DNA of 39,558 nt, from positions 1-39,558 of IMG/VR virus record IMGVR_UViG_3300009285_001247. One strand, written 5' to 3'. This document shows positions 30,377 through 39,311 of this stretch, in pieces (position 1 is the stretch's first letter; the number at the start of each line of letters is the position of its first letter). The position numbers and the translations under genes were made by a program. The notes beneath the pieces are model-generated. The model worked only from the letters and a program-made list of their open reading frames with translations, did no database searches and was not told the DNA's origin. The stretch is from a virus.

Positions 30377-31656
30377 GAGTTGATATCCCACCCTTCGTCG
30401 ATTGCAACAGTCATCGTACCCTCATCGTCCGCAGGTGTTGCCTGCGGTGGCGGCACATATACCGGTGCAGCCGCCTGAGGCTCTACTGCGATACCCGCTC
30501 GCACATCACGGAACTGAGCAAACACAGGTGTCGTGATCTCCCGGGTCGGCTCAGCGGTGGCAACGCGACCTACTGCTATTGCGCAGTACTCCGGGTTCAA
30601 CTCCGTACCAATACTGCGGCGACCGTGCTTGCGAGAGACGAGCGCGGTCGTACCCGACCCCATGAAAGGATCAAGCACCACTGCTGGTGTCGGTTCTAGG
30701 TTATGCGTGCAATCTGCGTGCCACCCAACGGTTCTCGTGAGGAGCATGATGTGCGATTTCTCCCTGATCGACTTGCGCTCTACATCCCTCACCCACGGCT
30801 TACCGCAATCAGGACAGCATCCCTTCTCCGAAGAAGTCGCAGAGATACACTTCTCTACCAACTCCTCAGGGAAGCACGCGAAGTGTGCGCCTCTAAATGG
30901 TTTCGGATTGATCGTCCAGACATCACGGGTGTTGCGCCCAGAGTTGGGCCACTCGTCGATACCCCCCTCCAGTTCTAGTCGGTTGATGTTCCCCTCAGAA
31001 ACGTACGGGTCCCTCACTGCTTCTTGATCGAAGTAGTAATCAGTGTTCTTCACCAACATGAAAAGATGCTCGTGACACTTTGACGGTCTGTCGGTGACGC
31101 TCTCTGGCATCAGGTGCGGCTTGTGCCAGATCACGTCGCTGCGCAGTATCCACCCGTCCTCTTGCAGTGCGAGTGCAAGTCGCCAAGGGACACCCACGAG
31201 ATTCTTTGCCGGGATGCCGTGCCCCTTTCTACCGGGCGCGTAGCTGTCTCCGATGTTCAGCCAGAATGTACCGTCGTCTCGGAGCACACGACGGACTTCT
31301 CGGAACACACGCACCATGTCTTCCACGTACTCGTTCGGTGTTTGCTCAAGACCGAGTTGATTGTCGACACGCTTCGCCCCGCACTTTCCGCAGACGTCAA
31401 AGAACCCGAGTTTGATCGACCCCTTCGACTCGACCTGTTTCACTCCCGGCCCTCGCTGATCATTCACCATCAGATGGTCGCAGGATGGGTCGCCACCGTC
31501 CCATGTGCCCGTCCCGTAATCCCGCAAACCCCAGTATGGGGGAGAAGTCACGCACATGTGCACCACTCCATCAGGAATTGTCTGGAGTGCGTCGAGCACG
31601 TCTCCCTGCAAGAGTAGGAAGTCGGGTTCACACGTGTACGTGTTTACATCACCCAT
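30367..31656 (-). CDS. DNA methyltransferase (N4-cytosine/N6-adenine type)
   Basis: A 429-residue protein. Catalytic motif IV, TSPPYW (residues 37-42), comes near the N-terminus and the AdoMet-binding motif I, LDPFMGSGTT, near residue 330, the motif order of the beta group. 'SPPY' is seen more in N4-cytosine than in N6-adenine enzymes, so m4C is slightly favoured. Two Cys pairs, CGKCG and CCPDCG, suggest a zinc site in the target-recognition part. It probably protects phage DNA from host restriction or marks packaging. No partner endonuclease is visible. It follows the DUF669-like gene by 12 bases. Confidence 0.8.
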   Translation of the reverse strand: MGDVNTYTCEPDFLLLQGDVLDALQTIPDGVVHMCVTSPPYWGLRDYGTGTWDGGDPSCDHLMVNDQRGPGVKQVESKGSIKLGFFDVCGKCGAKRVDNQLGLEQTPNEYVEDMVRVFREVRRVLRDDGTFWLNIGDSYAPGRKGHGIPAKNLVGVPWRLALALQEDGWILRSDVIWHKPHLMPESVTDRPSKCHEHLFMLVKNTDYYFDQEAVRDPYVSEGNINRLELEGGIDEWPNSGRNTRDVWTINPKPFRGAHFACFPEELVEKCISATSSEKGCCPDCGKPWVRDVERKSIREKSHIMLLTRTVGWHADCTHNLEPTPAVVLDPFMGSGTTALVSRKHGRRSIGTELNPEYCAIAVGRVATAEPTREITTPVFAQFRDVRAGIAVEPQAAAPVYVPPPQATPADDEGTMTVAIDEGWDINSWE

Positions 31657-31668
31657 ACCGTGCCTGTC

Positions 31669-32209
<541 letters not shown>

Positions 32210-32217
<8 letters not shown>

Positions 32218-32971
32218 CTCCTGCCTCCTGTTCTTGCTCCGTGTTGACGATAGATCCGTTACCGTTCATTTCACGCATGGTATCCACCATGCTCTGAATG
32301 TTGGGACTCATGATGACAGGCCCGTACGCCATCGTCAACTTGTCCGTCCCGTCCTTGGCGATGAAGTTCCCGATCGGCTGGATGAGCAAGTTGCGGTTGA
32401 CGACACTGGTCTCGGCGTCAGACGTTGCGTACAGGTATCCGACCACATCGAAGTAGTAGGGCACCGTGTCTCGCAACTGCCCCTGCAAGAGCGGCACGTA
32501 CTTCCCATCCCGCTCAGTCGTGCCGACTGTGAACACGACCACTTCAACACCGGTTGCAGGCGAGAGCGTCAGGTCACGGTACTGCCGGACCAAGTGCTCT
32601 AGGCGCCGGAGCAACGTGCCCCAATCCTGGAACTGGAGCGCACTCATTCCGACCGTCTCGTCGATCGTACGCTTCTGGATCTCCATGAGCGAGTCGCAGC
32701 CGACCGACTTGAACGGGTGCTGACCGGAGCCGAGCCATGAGAATGCCTGCAGCAACACGTTAGTGTTCGGGACAATCGCAACGCACGTCTCCCAGTCGCC
32801 AATCTCGGGCGGTGCGTCGCGCATCGGATCCCACCAGACCTTCTTTCCGGGAAGGTGTTTCGCGCGACCCTCGGCGTCGAGGATCAGCCGCGGTGTCGGC
32901 ATCGTGTTCGTCAACCGAGACTTTCCGGCACCTGGTCCACCATGGATCAGCATCGTCAGTGTCGTGCGCAA
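32210..32971 (-). CDS. RecA-like ATPase, Sak4-type single-strand annealing/recombination protein
   Basis: The 253-residue protein starts with TTG 32971 behind AAAGGGAGGA. It has a Walker A, GGPGAGKS (residues 11-18), and a Walker B-like VGCDSLMEI, with a further strand VEVVVFTVGTTERD, the layout of Sak4/RAD51-like phage ATPases. These act in phage homologous recombination together with a single-strand binding protein, here probably the DUF669-like neighbour. A Cas4-like nuclease gene lies upstream in the same direction, completing a recombination set. Confidence 0.75.
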
Positions 32972-32995
32972 ACGTTCCTCCCTTTCGTCACTACT

Positions 32996-33004
32996 ATCCT
33001 ACCC
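32996..33004 (-). promoter_or_regulatory. GGGTAGGAT element upstream of the Sak4-like gene
   Basis: GGGTAGGAT on the minus strand in the 49-base gap between the Cas4-like and Sak4-like genes. Here the start codon is 24 bases downstream and has a ribosome binding site, so this mRNA would have a short leader, unlike most other copies. Confidence 0.5.
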
Positions 33005-33020
33005 TTCCGGACAGAAACCT

Positions 33021-33962
33021 TCACTCATCCACCTGCTCCACGCCTTCGTACCGCTCAAGCGGGTCGCGGATCTCGAAGTGCTCCGCGAGATACCCATCGA
33101 CGTCTACACCTGCGGTCGCGAGCTTGCATGCCTGGAGAAGTGGGCAATACCACGAGCAGCTTGTCTGCGGTGACGGAGGCGTCACCGAGTGGTGAGACTC
33201 GCCAGCGTCCAGGCGTGACCGGGCCGCAAGGATGTCCTGCGCGTACGCCACTACGTGCAGCCAGTGATTCCGGAGTTCGTCAACGCTGTGCGGTACCTCT
33301 TCCTCTGAGAAGAATGGGGGCTTGGCGCTCGCGGTGCGCTTCACCTTGCGGAGCATCCTATATAGGACGCCCTGCGCGCGCTCGCTGTCTTGGCCTGAGT
33401 CTTTCAATGCGAGGAACTCAACTAGGTGCTCGGTCAGTAGCTGCGAGTCGATCTGGAGTGTCGGTAGCGACCTCACCAGATCCCCAACCGTCTTGAACTC
33501 AAGTGCAAGACGCGCACCCGGTCCAGCAGGCCCGATGTACCCAGACTCACGCTGCACGCGAGCGTCCAGCTTTGCGAGCAGCGTCACTCCGTCAATCAGT
33601 GGCGCTTCAACCCGCGTCTCCTGTGCGATAACCCGCAGTCCTGCGTCCGCACCGGTGTCTTCCAGCCACTCTAGATATCCGGACACCATTGCACGGCAAA
33701 GGTCTGCATCGTTCCTGATCTGGCGATCGTACAGCGGATGCTTCTCAAGGTCTGCCGAGACAGCAACATCTAACGCGTCCATGGCGTCACCGCCCGCGTA
33801 GTGCGCGGACAGTGCCAAGTGAACGCGTGAGCCGACCGCGATCGGCGTGCCAGCAGGATCTTCGACACGCCTACGCCAACCGTCGTAGTACTCCCATTTC
33901 CATTTCCGACGACAGTGACGGAATGCGGTGATCTCGGAGTTGGTTAGCTTGAGCAACCGCAC
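33021..33962 (-). CDS. Cas4-like PD-(D/E)XK nuclease with an iron-sulfur cysteine set
   Basis: The 313-residue protein begins with GTG 33962 (MRLLKLTNSEITAFRHCRRK). C17 and three Cys near residues 266-276 (CSWYCPLLQAC) have the arrangement that holds a 4Fe-4S cluster in Cas4/AddB-type nucleases. The PD-(D/E)XK core is visible as LLAKLDARV and LALEFKTV near residue 155, and an early AVGSRVHLALSAHY gives the RecB-family His. It would resect DNA ends, giving substrate for the Sak4-like annealing system encoded next. It is not CRISPR-related; no repeats or other cas genes are in the window. Confidence 0.75.
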   Translation of the reverse strand: MRLLKLTNSEITAFRHCRRKWKWEYYDGWRRRVEDPAGTPIAVGSRVHLALSAHYAGGDAMDALDVAVSADLEKHPLYDRQIRNDADLCRAMVSGYLEWLEDTGADAGLRVIAQETRVEAPLIDGVTLLAKLDARVQRESGYIGPAGPGARLALEFKTVGDLVRSLPTLQIDSQLLTEHLVEFLALKDSGQDSERAQGVLYRMLRKVKRTASAKPPFFSEEEVPHSVDELRNHWLHVVAYAQDILAARSRLDAGESHHSVTPPSPQTSCSWYCPLLQACKLATAGVDVDGYLAEHFEIRDPLERYEGVEQVDE

Positions 33963-34099
33963 CCCTTATCGTCCTTGTCTGATGCGAAGTCGACATAGAA
34001 CGCAGATATCGCCTCAAGTGCTTTCGCGATCCGCCCGAGCACACCGAGAATGAAGAACAGGAAGAACGCGACCAGGAACATCGCAGCCGCGGCGGTCAC
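33944..34099 (-). CDS. small membrane protein (51 aa)
   Basis: GTG 34099 forms a GTGA overlap with the stop of the DUF1599-like gene and the frame ends inside the start of the Cas4-like gene. The product has a strongly hydrophobic segment, MFLVAFFLFFILGVLG, then an amphipathic helix and the Cys-containing tail DDKGCGCSS. It is one of four tiny membrane proteins in the window. Translation-coupled position and the clear hydrophobic pattern support it. Function unknown. Confidence 0.6.
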   Translation of the reverse strand: MTAAAAMFLVAFFLFFILGVLGRIAKALEAISAFYVDFASDKDDKGCGCSS

Positions 34100-34404
34100 T
34101 CGGACTCCTGCTCGAACAGGACGAGCGCGATCACAGAATAGACGGCGAGGTCACGGAGAGAGTCCTCGACACCCTCATTCTCCAGACGCCCGTTCCTGAC
34201 GTACGCCTGGAGCCTGCGCAGCTTGTCCGTCGCACGAATCATCGCCCCTACCCACCCAGATGTACCCCAGTCAGAGGATGCGCGCACGTTCGCGAATGGG
34301 TCGTCGTCGCGGCCATAGTCCGCCTGCTTCCGATCGTGCAACAGCGCAAGCTCGTCTAGGATGTCATGGAATCGCTGCGAGTTCGGGTGCCGCCCTGCGA
34401 CCAT
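34096..34404 (-). CDS. DUF1599-like / nucleotide-metabolism-associated protein
   Basis: ATG 34404 overlaps the HD gene stop (TGATG), with AAGGAGG just upstream; GTG 34407 is the alternative. The 102-residue helical protein reads FHDILDELALLHDRKQADYG, then DDPFANVRASSDWG, WVGAMIRATDKLRRLQAYV and SLRDLAVYSVIAL. 'K-x-x-D-Y-G-x-x-x-x-P-F-x-N', 'R-x-x-D-K-x-x-R' and 'D-L-A-x-Y' are family marks of DUF1599-type proteins, which resemble all-alpha NTP pyrophosphatases. It may clean or modify the nucleotide pool together with the neighbouring HD phosphohydrolase. Confidence 0.65.
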   Translation of the reverse strand: MVAGRHPNSQRFHDILDELALLHDRKQADYGRDDDPFANVRASSDWGTSGWVGAMIRATDKLRRLQAYVRNGRLENEGVEDSLRDLAVYSVIALVLFEQESE

Positions 34405-34979
34405 CACGCCTCCTTCGTTCTCTGAGATCCTACCCTGCGACGTAGCTGATCGTAACGGGCAAGGAACATCTGCTTAGACCGTTTAGGTGACCACGGGGAT
34501 ATCGCCCCCGGAAGCGGCGCCACACCGTCTAGAACAGTCCAGCGCCCGGGTGCAGCCATCAGGTCTCTGCGCTCAGTCGCGAGCAGGATGACATCCGCCA
34601 CCTTCACCTCCGGCGGTTCGGGCCAAGGCAAACTGAATGCCTCCGCGACTGCGCGCTGTGCACGCCCCTCCGCGCCACGATACGTCTTACCAAAGTACGG
34701 GTCCGTCTTCAGTGGTCGCGCAACGTCCGTCAAGTACGCCTCTGCCCCGTCGTGCAACAGCCCCCACATCTCGTGTCCTGTTCCCTCAAGCAGACGCGAG
34801 ACGAGGACGGAGTGATGTGCGACGCTATAGAAGGTGGTCGTGTGTCCAGAGAATCGTGACTGGTTCGAGAGCGAGTGCGCGATGTCTTCGATGTCCACGT
34901 CAGACGGGTCAAGGTCGAGCGGACGAACGTACTTACCCGTGTACGTGGCGATGCAGGGGTCGTCCGCGTGCACGATCAC
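34404..34979 (-). CDS. HD-domain phosphohydrolase (YfbR-like nucleotidase)
   Basis: GTG 34979 forms a GTGA overlap with the tiny membrane gene, which favours it over GTG 35012. The 191-residue protein reads YTGKYVRPLDLDPSDVDIED, IAHSLSNQSRFSGHTTTFYS, VAHHSVLVSRLL and LLHDGAEAYLTDVARPLK, the characteristic YfbR-like series with metal-binding His, HD and Asp residues. It would remove phosphate from deoxynucleotide monophosphates and so balance the dNTP supply. It sits among replication genes. Confidence in the family is high, in the substrate moderate. Confidence 0.8.
   Translation of the reverse strand: MIVHADDPCIATYTGKYVRPLDLDPSDVDIEDIAHSLSNQSRFSGHTTTFYSVAHHSVLVSRLLEGTGHEMWGLLHDGAEAYLTDVARPLKTDPYFGKTYRGAEGRAQRAVAEAFSLPWPEPPEVKVADVILLATERRDLMAAPGRWTVLDGVAPLPGAISPWSPKRSKQMFLARYDQLRRRVGSQRTKEA
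34427..34435 (-). promoter_or_regulatory. GGGTAGGAT element inside the end of the HD gene
   Basis: GGGTAGGAT on the minus strand lies 22 bases before the ATG of the DUF1599-like gene, with a TTACGA at a 17-base spacing upstream as possible -35 box. It could give the downstream genes (DUF1599-like, membrane protein, Cas4-like) extra transcription. Confidence 0.45.
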
Positions 34980-35056
34980 GAGAATACGACCCCGAGCAGG
35001 ATTCCTAGCCACAGAGCAAAGATCAACCAGAATACATGTACCGAAACGGGGATCAC
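34976..35056 (-). CDS. tiny single-pass membrane protein (26 aa)
   Basis: The frame starts with GTG 35056 overlapping the helicase stop (GTGA) and ends with a TGA that overlaps the GTG of the HD gene (GTGA), so it fits exactly between two real genes. The 26 residues start MIPVSVHVFW and are almost all hydrophobic, with IFALWLGILLGVV as likely membrane segment. The double overlap is the chief evidence. It is the same length as the one at 112-192. Function unknown. Confidence 0.55.
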   Translation of the reverse strand: MIPVSVHVFWLIFALWLGILLGVVFS

Positions 35057-36774
35057 GACAGCCACGTCCTCAGCGTGTCTGCATCACGCGCGATCTCTTC
35101 GAGACGTAGCGCCTTGTCCAGCATCATCTCATGCACTCGTGATTCGATCGTGTCCTCGGAGATGATGTCGATGATCGTGATCGCTTCGTGCTCCTGACCA
35201 ATGCGGTGAATGCGATCCTCCGCTTGGAGATTCTTCACACTTGAGAATGAGCGCTGAAGGAATACGGCCGTGTCCGCGGCGGTGAGCGTCAGCCCCTCTC
35301 CACCCGCGCCCATGGTTAGGAGAAGTACCTGCGTCTCTCCGCGCTGAAATGCCTCGACGTTCAGCCCACGCTCAGCCTCCCCAACCTGCCCGGTCACGAG
35401 CGCGTGTGATACGCCGGACTTAGTCAGCCGCAGAGCGGCAAGCTCAATTAGCTGTCGTGATTCCGCGAACACGACCAGCTGTCTCCCGCCCGCTTCCTCG
35501 ATCACTTCGTCCAGCGCATCAAGTTTGCATGACGGTTCAGATAGTGAGACTTTTCCATCTTCATCGACTTCTGCGTATGCGGACGCGAATTGGAGCAGGC
35601 GCGTCATGCGCTGAAGTGGATGACTCGCAATCAGTGTCCCGTCTTCAAGCATCACGAGCATGTGCTTACGAAGTGAGTTGTACGCACGCTGCTGTTTCGG
35701 GACGAGTTCGACGTACCGCTTTGCGTACGTCTTCGCTGGGAGTTCAGGCAGTACTGCTTCCTTCGTGCGGCGGATGAATCGCGGATCGAGAAACCCGAAC
35801 AGCTCATCCCGGGTCTCGGCCTTGATGCCGACGACGTTCATGCCGCCGAACGGATTGTATGCGAGCAGACCGTACCTGTCCAGCCATCTCGTTTTCGCGG
35901 GCCACTCAGACGGTGAGACGAAGTGCATGACCGACCAGAGATCGTCGGGCGAGTTGGCGATCGGCGTCCCTGTCAGTGCGAAGCGGTGCCGCGATCCTTG
36001 CGCTACACCCCACAATGCTCGCGTCTGTTTCGCCTGTGGCTCCTTCGCACGGTGCGCTTCGTCCGCAATGACCACACCCCACTCAATCTCATTCAGCTCT
36101 TTCGGTTCTTGGTCGCCTTCGGACAAACGGATTGACCCGAACCCAGCGATGCGGGAGTGCAGCCTCAGCGCCTCCCAGTTGATCACGAGTGCAGCCGGTC
36201 CGCTCAGTGCTGTTGCACGAAAGTCCGCTATCGCTTTTCGCCGTGCGGTAGCGCTGCCCCCGACCAGTGTGACAGACACATCAGGCGCCCAGCGCGCAAG
36301 TTCGTTCGCCCAAGTCCGTTTGACGGAGTTAGGACAGACGACTAGCATCGGCCATGCACCTAGCGCGCGGACTGCGCTGATCGCCTGCACTGTCTTGCCA
36401 AGACCCATCTCGTCCGCCATGAGCGCGGACCCGGCGGTCGCGAGGAACGCGGCGCCTGCGCGCTGGAACGGGTAGAGCGCGGGTAGCGCCTCAGCCCACG
36501 AATCGCAGTCGCGTGCAGTCCGAAGCGACATTGCCGGGTCAACTCGCTCTGCGCGCTCGTTCTGCGCCCACACACTGAGACCAGGACCGATGATGAGACC
36601 GTCGCGGAACACGCCACGGAGTGCAAGACAGGACGCCCACGAGAGTGGCACGCGCCAGACGCGAGCGGTGTTGTCCCACTTCACACCCGGCACCATCCGG
36701 CAAAGCTCTCGCTCGCGGTGCTCGGACGTGATAACGATGTTGCCCAGTCTTTCGTCTACGTCAACTGACGCCAA
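35053..36774 (-). CDS. SNF2-family DNA helicase/ATPase
   Basis: TTG 36774 behind AAAGGGGG is preferred; GTG 36795 lies only 2 bases from the -10 element. The 573-residue protein has helicase motifs in order: LMADEMGLGKTVQAISAVRA (I), LVVCPNSV (Ia), VVIADEAHRAK (II, DEAH), FALTGTPIANSPDDLW (III), then the second RecA lobe with LLLTMGAGGEGLTLTAADTA (V) and AEDRIHRIGQEH (VI). The first ~90 residues resemble a HARP-like region. Phage enzymes of this kind are thought to remodel replication forks or branch points. It overlaps the RuvC-like gene by 14 bases. Confidence 0.85.
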   Translation of the reverse strand: MASVDVDERLGNIVITSEHRERELCRMVPGVKWDNTARVWRVPLSWASCLALRGVFRDGLIIGPGLSVWAQNERAERVDPAMSLRTARDCDSWAEALPALYPFQRAGAAFLATAGSALMADEMGLGKTVQAISAVRALGAWPMLVVCPNSVKRTWANELARWAPDVSVTLVGGSATARRKAIADFRATALSGPAALVINWEALRLHSRIAGFGSIRLSEGDQEPKELNEIEWGVVIADEAHRAKEPQAKQTRALWGVAQGSRHRFALTGTPIANSPDDLWSVMHFVSPSEWPAKTRWLDRYGLLAYNPFGGMNVVGIKAETRDELFGFLDPRFIRRTKEAVLPELPAKTYAKRYVELVPKQQRAYNSLRKHMLVMLEDGTLIASHPLQRMTRLLQFASAYAEVDEDGKVSLSEPSCKLDALDEVIEEAGGRQLVVFAESRQLIELAALRLTKSGVSHALVTGQVGEAERGLNVEAFQRGETQVLLLTMGAGGEGLTLTAADTAVFLQRSFSSVKNLQAEDRIHRIGQEHEAITIIDIISEDTIESRVHEMMLDKALRLEEIARDADTLRTWLS

Positions 36775-37237
36775 TGGATTCCCCCTTTCCTTCACCCATC
36801 ATACCTCGCTCGTTTACAGGTATGACGGATTCAGCAGGCACCAATCCCTCACGCACGCACGCTAGCAGTAGGTGCCGTGCGGCATCTCGGGCATGCTCTG
36901 GGATACCGTCGTACCACCCAACAGCGCGGAGCTTGAAATTGGTCGAAAAGCCCTTCGCCTCCGCGGGGGACTGGAGACGGAACCCGACCCCTGCACGATA
37001 CGCCAGCCAGCGAATGACACCGATGGTCTCGATCGCGGTGTTGGAACCCTCCCGGCTCTTCTTGAGCGTGCCCTGACCGATGGTGAATGACTCGCAGACG
37101 ACGAGGTCGGCCGTACGGACGTTCGCTTCAACCCACTCAATGATTTCGTACGGTGGCCCCTGCATCACACGTAATCCGTTCTCTCTGGAGTAGGTCGCGA
37201 GACCAGTCGTGCCGCCCGGATCTATCGCAAAGATCAT
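36761..37237 (-). CDS. RuvC-like Holliday junction resolvase
   Basis: ATG 37237 overlaps the polymerase stop (ATGA) and gives MIFAIDPGGTTGLATYSREN, the RNase H-like first strand with catalytic Asp5. Further acidic residues occur in LVVCESFTIGQ (Glu) and in EHARDAARHLLLA (Asp), the third and fourth positions typical of RuvC-like nucleases. The 158-residue size fits small phage resolvases. It would cut branched DNA made during replication and recombination before packaging. It lies between DNA polymerase and SNF2 helicase. Confidence 0.75.
   Translation of the reverse strand: MIFAIDPGGTTGLATYSRENGLRVMQGPPYEIIEWVEANVRTADLVVCESFTIGQGTLKKSREGSNTAIETIGVIRWLAYRAGVGFRLQSPAEAKGFSTNFKLRAVGWYDGIPEHARDAARHLLLACVREGLVPAESVIPVNERGMMGEGKGESIGVS
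36798..36806 (-). promoter_or_regulatory. AGGTATGAT element upstream of the helicase
   Basis: TATGAT on the minus strand (36803-36798), preceded by AGG, is 23 bases before the TTG start of the helicase gene and lies inside the end of the RuvC-like gene. The RNA would have a short leader holding the ribosome binding site. Confidence 0.45.
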
Positions 37238-39021
37238 GGCGCCTTCATCATCTGGTTGGGTTCGTCCTTGTACTTCGATCCCCAACGTTCGGCAGTTTCT
37301 CCGCTAGCGGTGAACGTAAGCCCATCGAACACGGTGTCGTCGCGCATGATTTCCTCGGTCGCTCGGAGCACATCGTCAGCGATATCCTCCGGTGCTTCGA
37401 GTATGACCTCGTCATGTACGAAGAGACGGAAAAAACTACCGAGTCCAGCGCACGCTAAACGGTTGACAGCCATCTTTGCAATCTCGGCACAACTCCCTTG
37501 ATCACGGAAATTCGTGACCTTGTACACCTTGTCCGGCTCGACCGGTAGCTTCCGTCCGAGAATGGTGCGTACGTGTGGCCACTCGCGACCGTCACGGGAT
37601 CGCTGCGCCTCGTGCATCAGACGCTGCTGCCACTGTGCGACCTCGGGGAATAGCTCACCGTATCTGCGTGCGAAGTCCTCGGCTTTGTCTAGAGTCACGC
37701 CCGCAGTCTCTGCAAGCTTGTCCACGCCCGCACCGTATACCGCCGCAAATCCTGTGTTCTTGGCGAGTCCTCGCATCTCGCGGGTGACCGCATCCTGTTG
37801 AACACCGTACACCTGAGCAGCTGCCCACCGGTGCAAATCCTCCCCGCGTCCAAACGCTTCAAGCATCGCTGGACACGGCGCGTCGCCCGCGAGGAACCTC
37901 ATCTCCATGCCGTCGTAATCGCAGATGATCAACCGGTGGCCGGGGCGAGCGACGTACCCGTCCCGTACCACACGGCCACGCGGAATCGTCTGGAGTGGCG
38001 GATCAGTGACAGACGTGCGCCCCGTGCGTGCGCCCACCGGTTTCGTGCTCGGGTGAACGAACGGTGTCCCGTCTCGCTCGGTCGCGAGGTCGAGCATCTT
38101 TGAGAAGTGGGATGTCAGCAGGAAGCTAGCCTTACGGTACTCAAGAACCAGGCCCGCGATCGGGAAGTGTTCTCGCAAGGACGTGAGCACTGCATCGTCT
38201 GTAGACAGTTGGCCCTTCTCCGTCCGTTTCGTTAGGATGGCACCCTGCTCCTGTAGGACACGCGTGACCTGCCCATCGGATAGTGGGTTCAGTGTCACGC
38301 CCTGTCCGGATATCTCATTGATCTGCGGGCCAAGGCCGGCAAGCTGCAACTGGAGTTGCGAGAGCGCGCTTCGGCAGTATTCCGCGTCAATCGCCACGCC
38401 CGCTATTTCTGCATCACGCAACGCATGGATGAACGCCAGCTCAACCTCATACGGTTCGCGATACTGCGCGGACACGCGCGGCCAGAGCTTAGCGGCGATG
38501 CGTGCAGTCAGGATCGTATCCAGTCCTGAGTATTGCCAGTACCCGAGGAATTCAGTTGGAACTGTCGCGAAGTCCCAGCCTGCGGCAGCGAATGCGATCT
38601 TGAGCGCGTCCTCACCTGCGCCCCACTGCCCGCCAAGGTGCCTGCGACCAAGCGCCTTCAGTCCGACTGCGCGTACTGGGTCATCCAGGTGCGCCATGAT
38701 CATGGTGTCGTGGATCAGGTGTTGGGGAAGTGTGATTCCGTCGCGCTTCAAGAACTTGAGATCGAAAAGCGCATTGTGGAGAACGATCGGTCCGGAGTAC
38801 GACCGTGCAAATTCGACGACGGCACCGCGCCAGTCTTCGTAACCGATGACGTATGCGCGATGCTCGTCGCCAAGCTGCACCAGACGGATGACGTCGCGCC
38901 CGACGTTCAGTCCGGTCGTCTCGATATCGAGCGCGAGCATGGGCCTGCGCTCGCCAAGCCATGCCCGCATATCGAGCAGATCGTCCGTAGACCGGACGAG
39001 CGTGATGTCGCCATCGCTCAG
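37234..39021 (-). CDS. DNA polymerase, family A, with 3'-5' exonuclease; apparent CTG start
   Basis: Replicates phage DNA. Exonuclease motifs: ALDIETTGL (D32, E34), HNALFDLKFL and YSGLDTILTARIA. Polymerase motifs: A, LIICDYDGMEMRFLAGDAP; B, RGLAKNTGFAAVYGAG; C, LFVHDEVI near residue 537. The first ATG (38970) would remove the opening strand and helix of the exonuclease domain (ITLVRSTDDLLDMRAWL). The frame is open upstream to CTG 39021, which overlaps the previous TGA (CTGA) and is 10 bases after AGGAAG, so CTG is favoured; it gives 595 residues. Motif A has Asp-Gly in place of the usual Ser-Gln. No 5'-3' nuclease domain. Confidence 0.85.
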   Translation of the reverse strand: MSDGDITLVRSTDDLLDMRAWLGERRPMLALDIETTGLNVGRDVIRLVQLGDEHRAYVIGYEDWRGAVVEFARSYSGPIVLHNALFDLKFLKRDGITLPQHLIHDTMIMAHLDDPVRAVGLKALGRRHLGGQWGAGEDALKIAFAAAGWDFATVPTEFLGYWQYSGLDTILTARIAAKLWPRVSAQYREPYEVELAFIHALRDAEIAGVAIDAEYCRSALSQLQLQLAGLGPQINEISGQGVTLNPLSDGQVTRVLQEQGAILTKRTEKGQLSTDDAVLTSLREHFPIAGLVLEYRKASFLLTSHFSKMLDLATERDGTPFVHPSTKPVGARTGRTSVTDPPLQTIPRGRVVRDGYVARPGHRLIICDYDGMEMRFLAGDAPCPAMLEAFGRGEDLHRWAAAQVYGVQQDAVTREMRGLAKNTGFAAVYGAGVDKLAETAGVTLDKAEDFARRYGELFPEVAQWQQRLMHEAQRSRDGREWPHVRTILGRKLPVEPDKVYKVTNFRDQGSCAEIAKMAVNRLACAGLGSFFRLFVHDEVILEAPEDIADDVLRATEEIMRDDTVFDGLTFTASGETAERWGSKYKDEPNQMMKAP

Positions 39022-39161
39022 ATCGGCTCGACTTCCTGAGCGTTGACCTGCGTGACCGCCTGATCCGCCATGAGCGTGTCCGCCAATGTCGCGGCGACGC
39101 CGTCAGCTGCATCGTCATCGTCGGCGTCGAAGAACACGTCCAGATTGACCACGTACTCCAT
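39018..39161 (-). CDS. small acidic protein (47 aa)
   Basis: ATG 39161 overlaps the stop of the tiny membrane gene (TAATG), behind AAGGAGGTGA, a very strong ribosome binding site. The 47-residue product starts MEYVVNLDVFFDADDDDAAD and is highly acidic, without Cys or known motifs. Its stop is shared with the presumed CTG start of the polymerase. A regulatory or DNA-mimic role is possible but nothing shows it. Confidence 0.6.
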   Translation of the reverse strand: MEYVVNLDVFFDADDDDAADGVAATLADTLMADQAVTQVNAQEVEPI

Positions 39162-39286
39162 TACTTCACCTCCTTTTTCGTGAAGAGCGGCTGCGTGAGC
39201 GGAACTGCGGCCGCGAGAATGAACCAGAGATGATCAACGCTCGCCCCGAGAACGAGTCCCAGCACGAAGATCATGAGTCCTGACAT
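39161..39286 (-). CDS. tiny membrane protein (41 aa)
   Basis: ATG 39286 lies behind GGAAGGAGGG. The product begins MSGLMIFVLGLVLGAS and contains a second hydrophobic stretch, LWFILAAAVPL, then a basic end, FTKKEVK. One or two membrane passes are possible. The end of its coding sequence doubles as the ribosome binding site of the next gene. Good start signals make it likely to be real. Function unknown. Confidence 0.6.
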   Translation of the reverse strand: MSGLMIFVLGLVLGASVDHLWFILAAAVPLTQPLFTKKEVK

Positions 39287-39311
39287 TACTCCCTCCTTCC
39301 TGCTTCGCTGT

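Noticed and set aside
33021-33962. A CRISPR adaptation Cas4
   Set aside because: The context is a phage recombination operon (Sak4-like, DUF669-like, SNF2, RuvC-like), with no Cas1 or Cas2.
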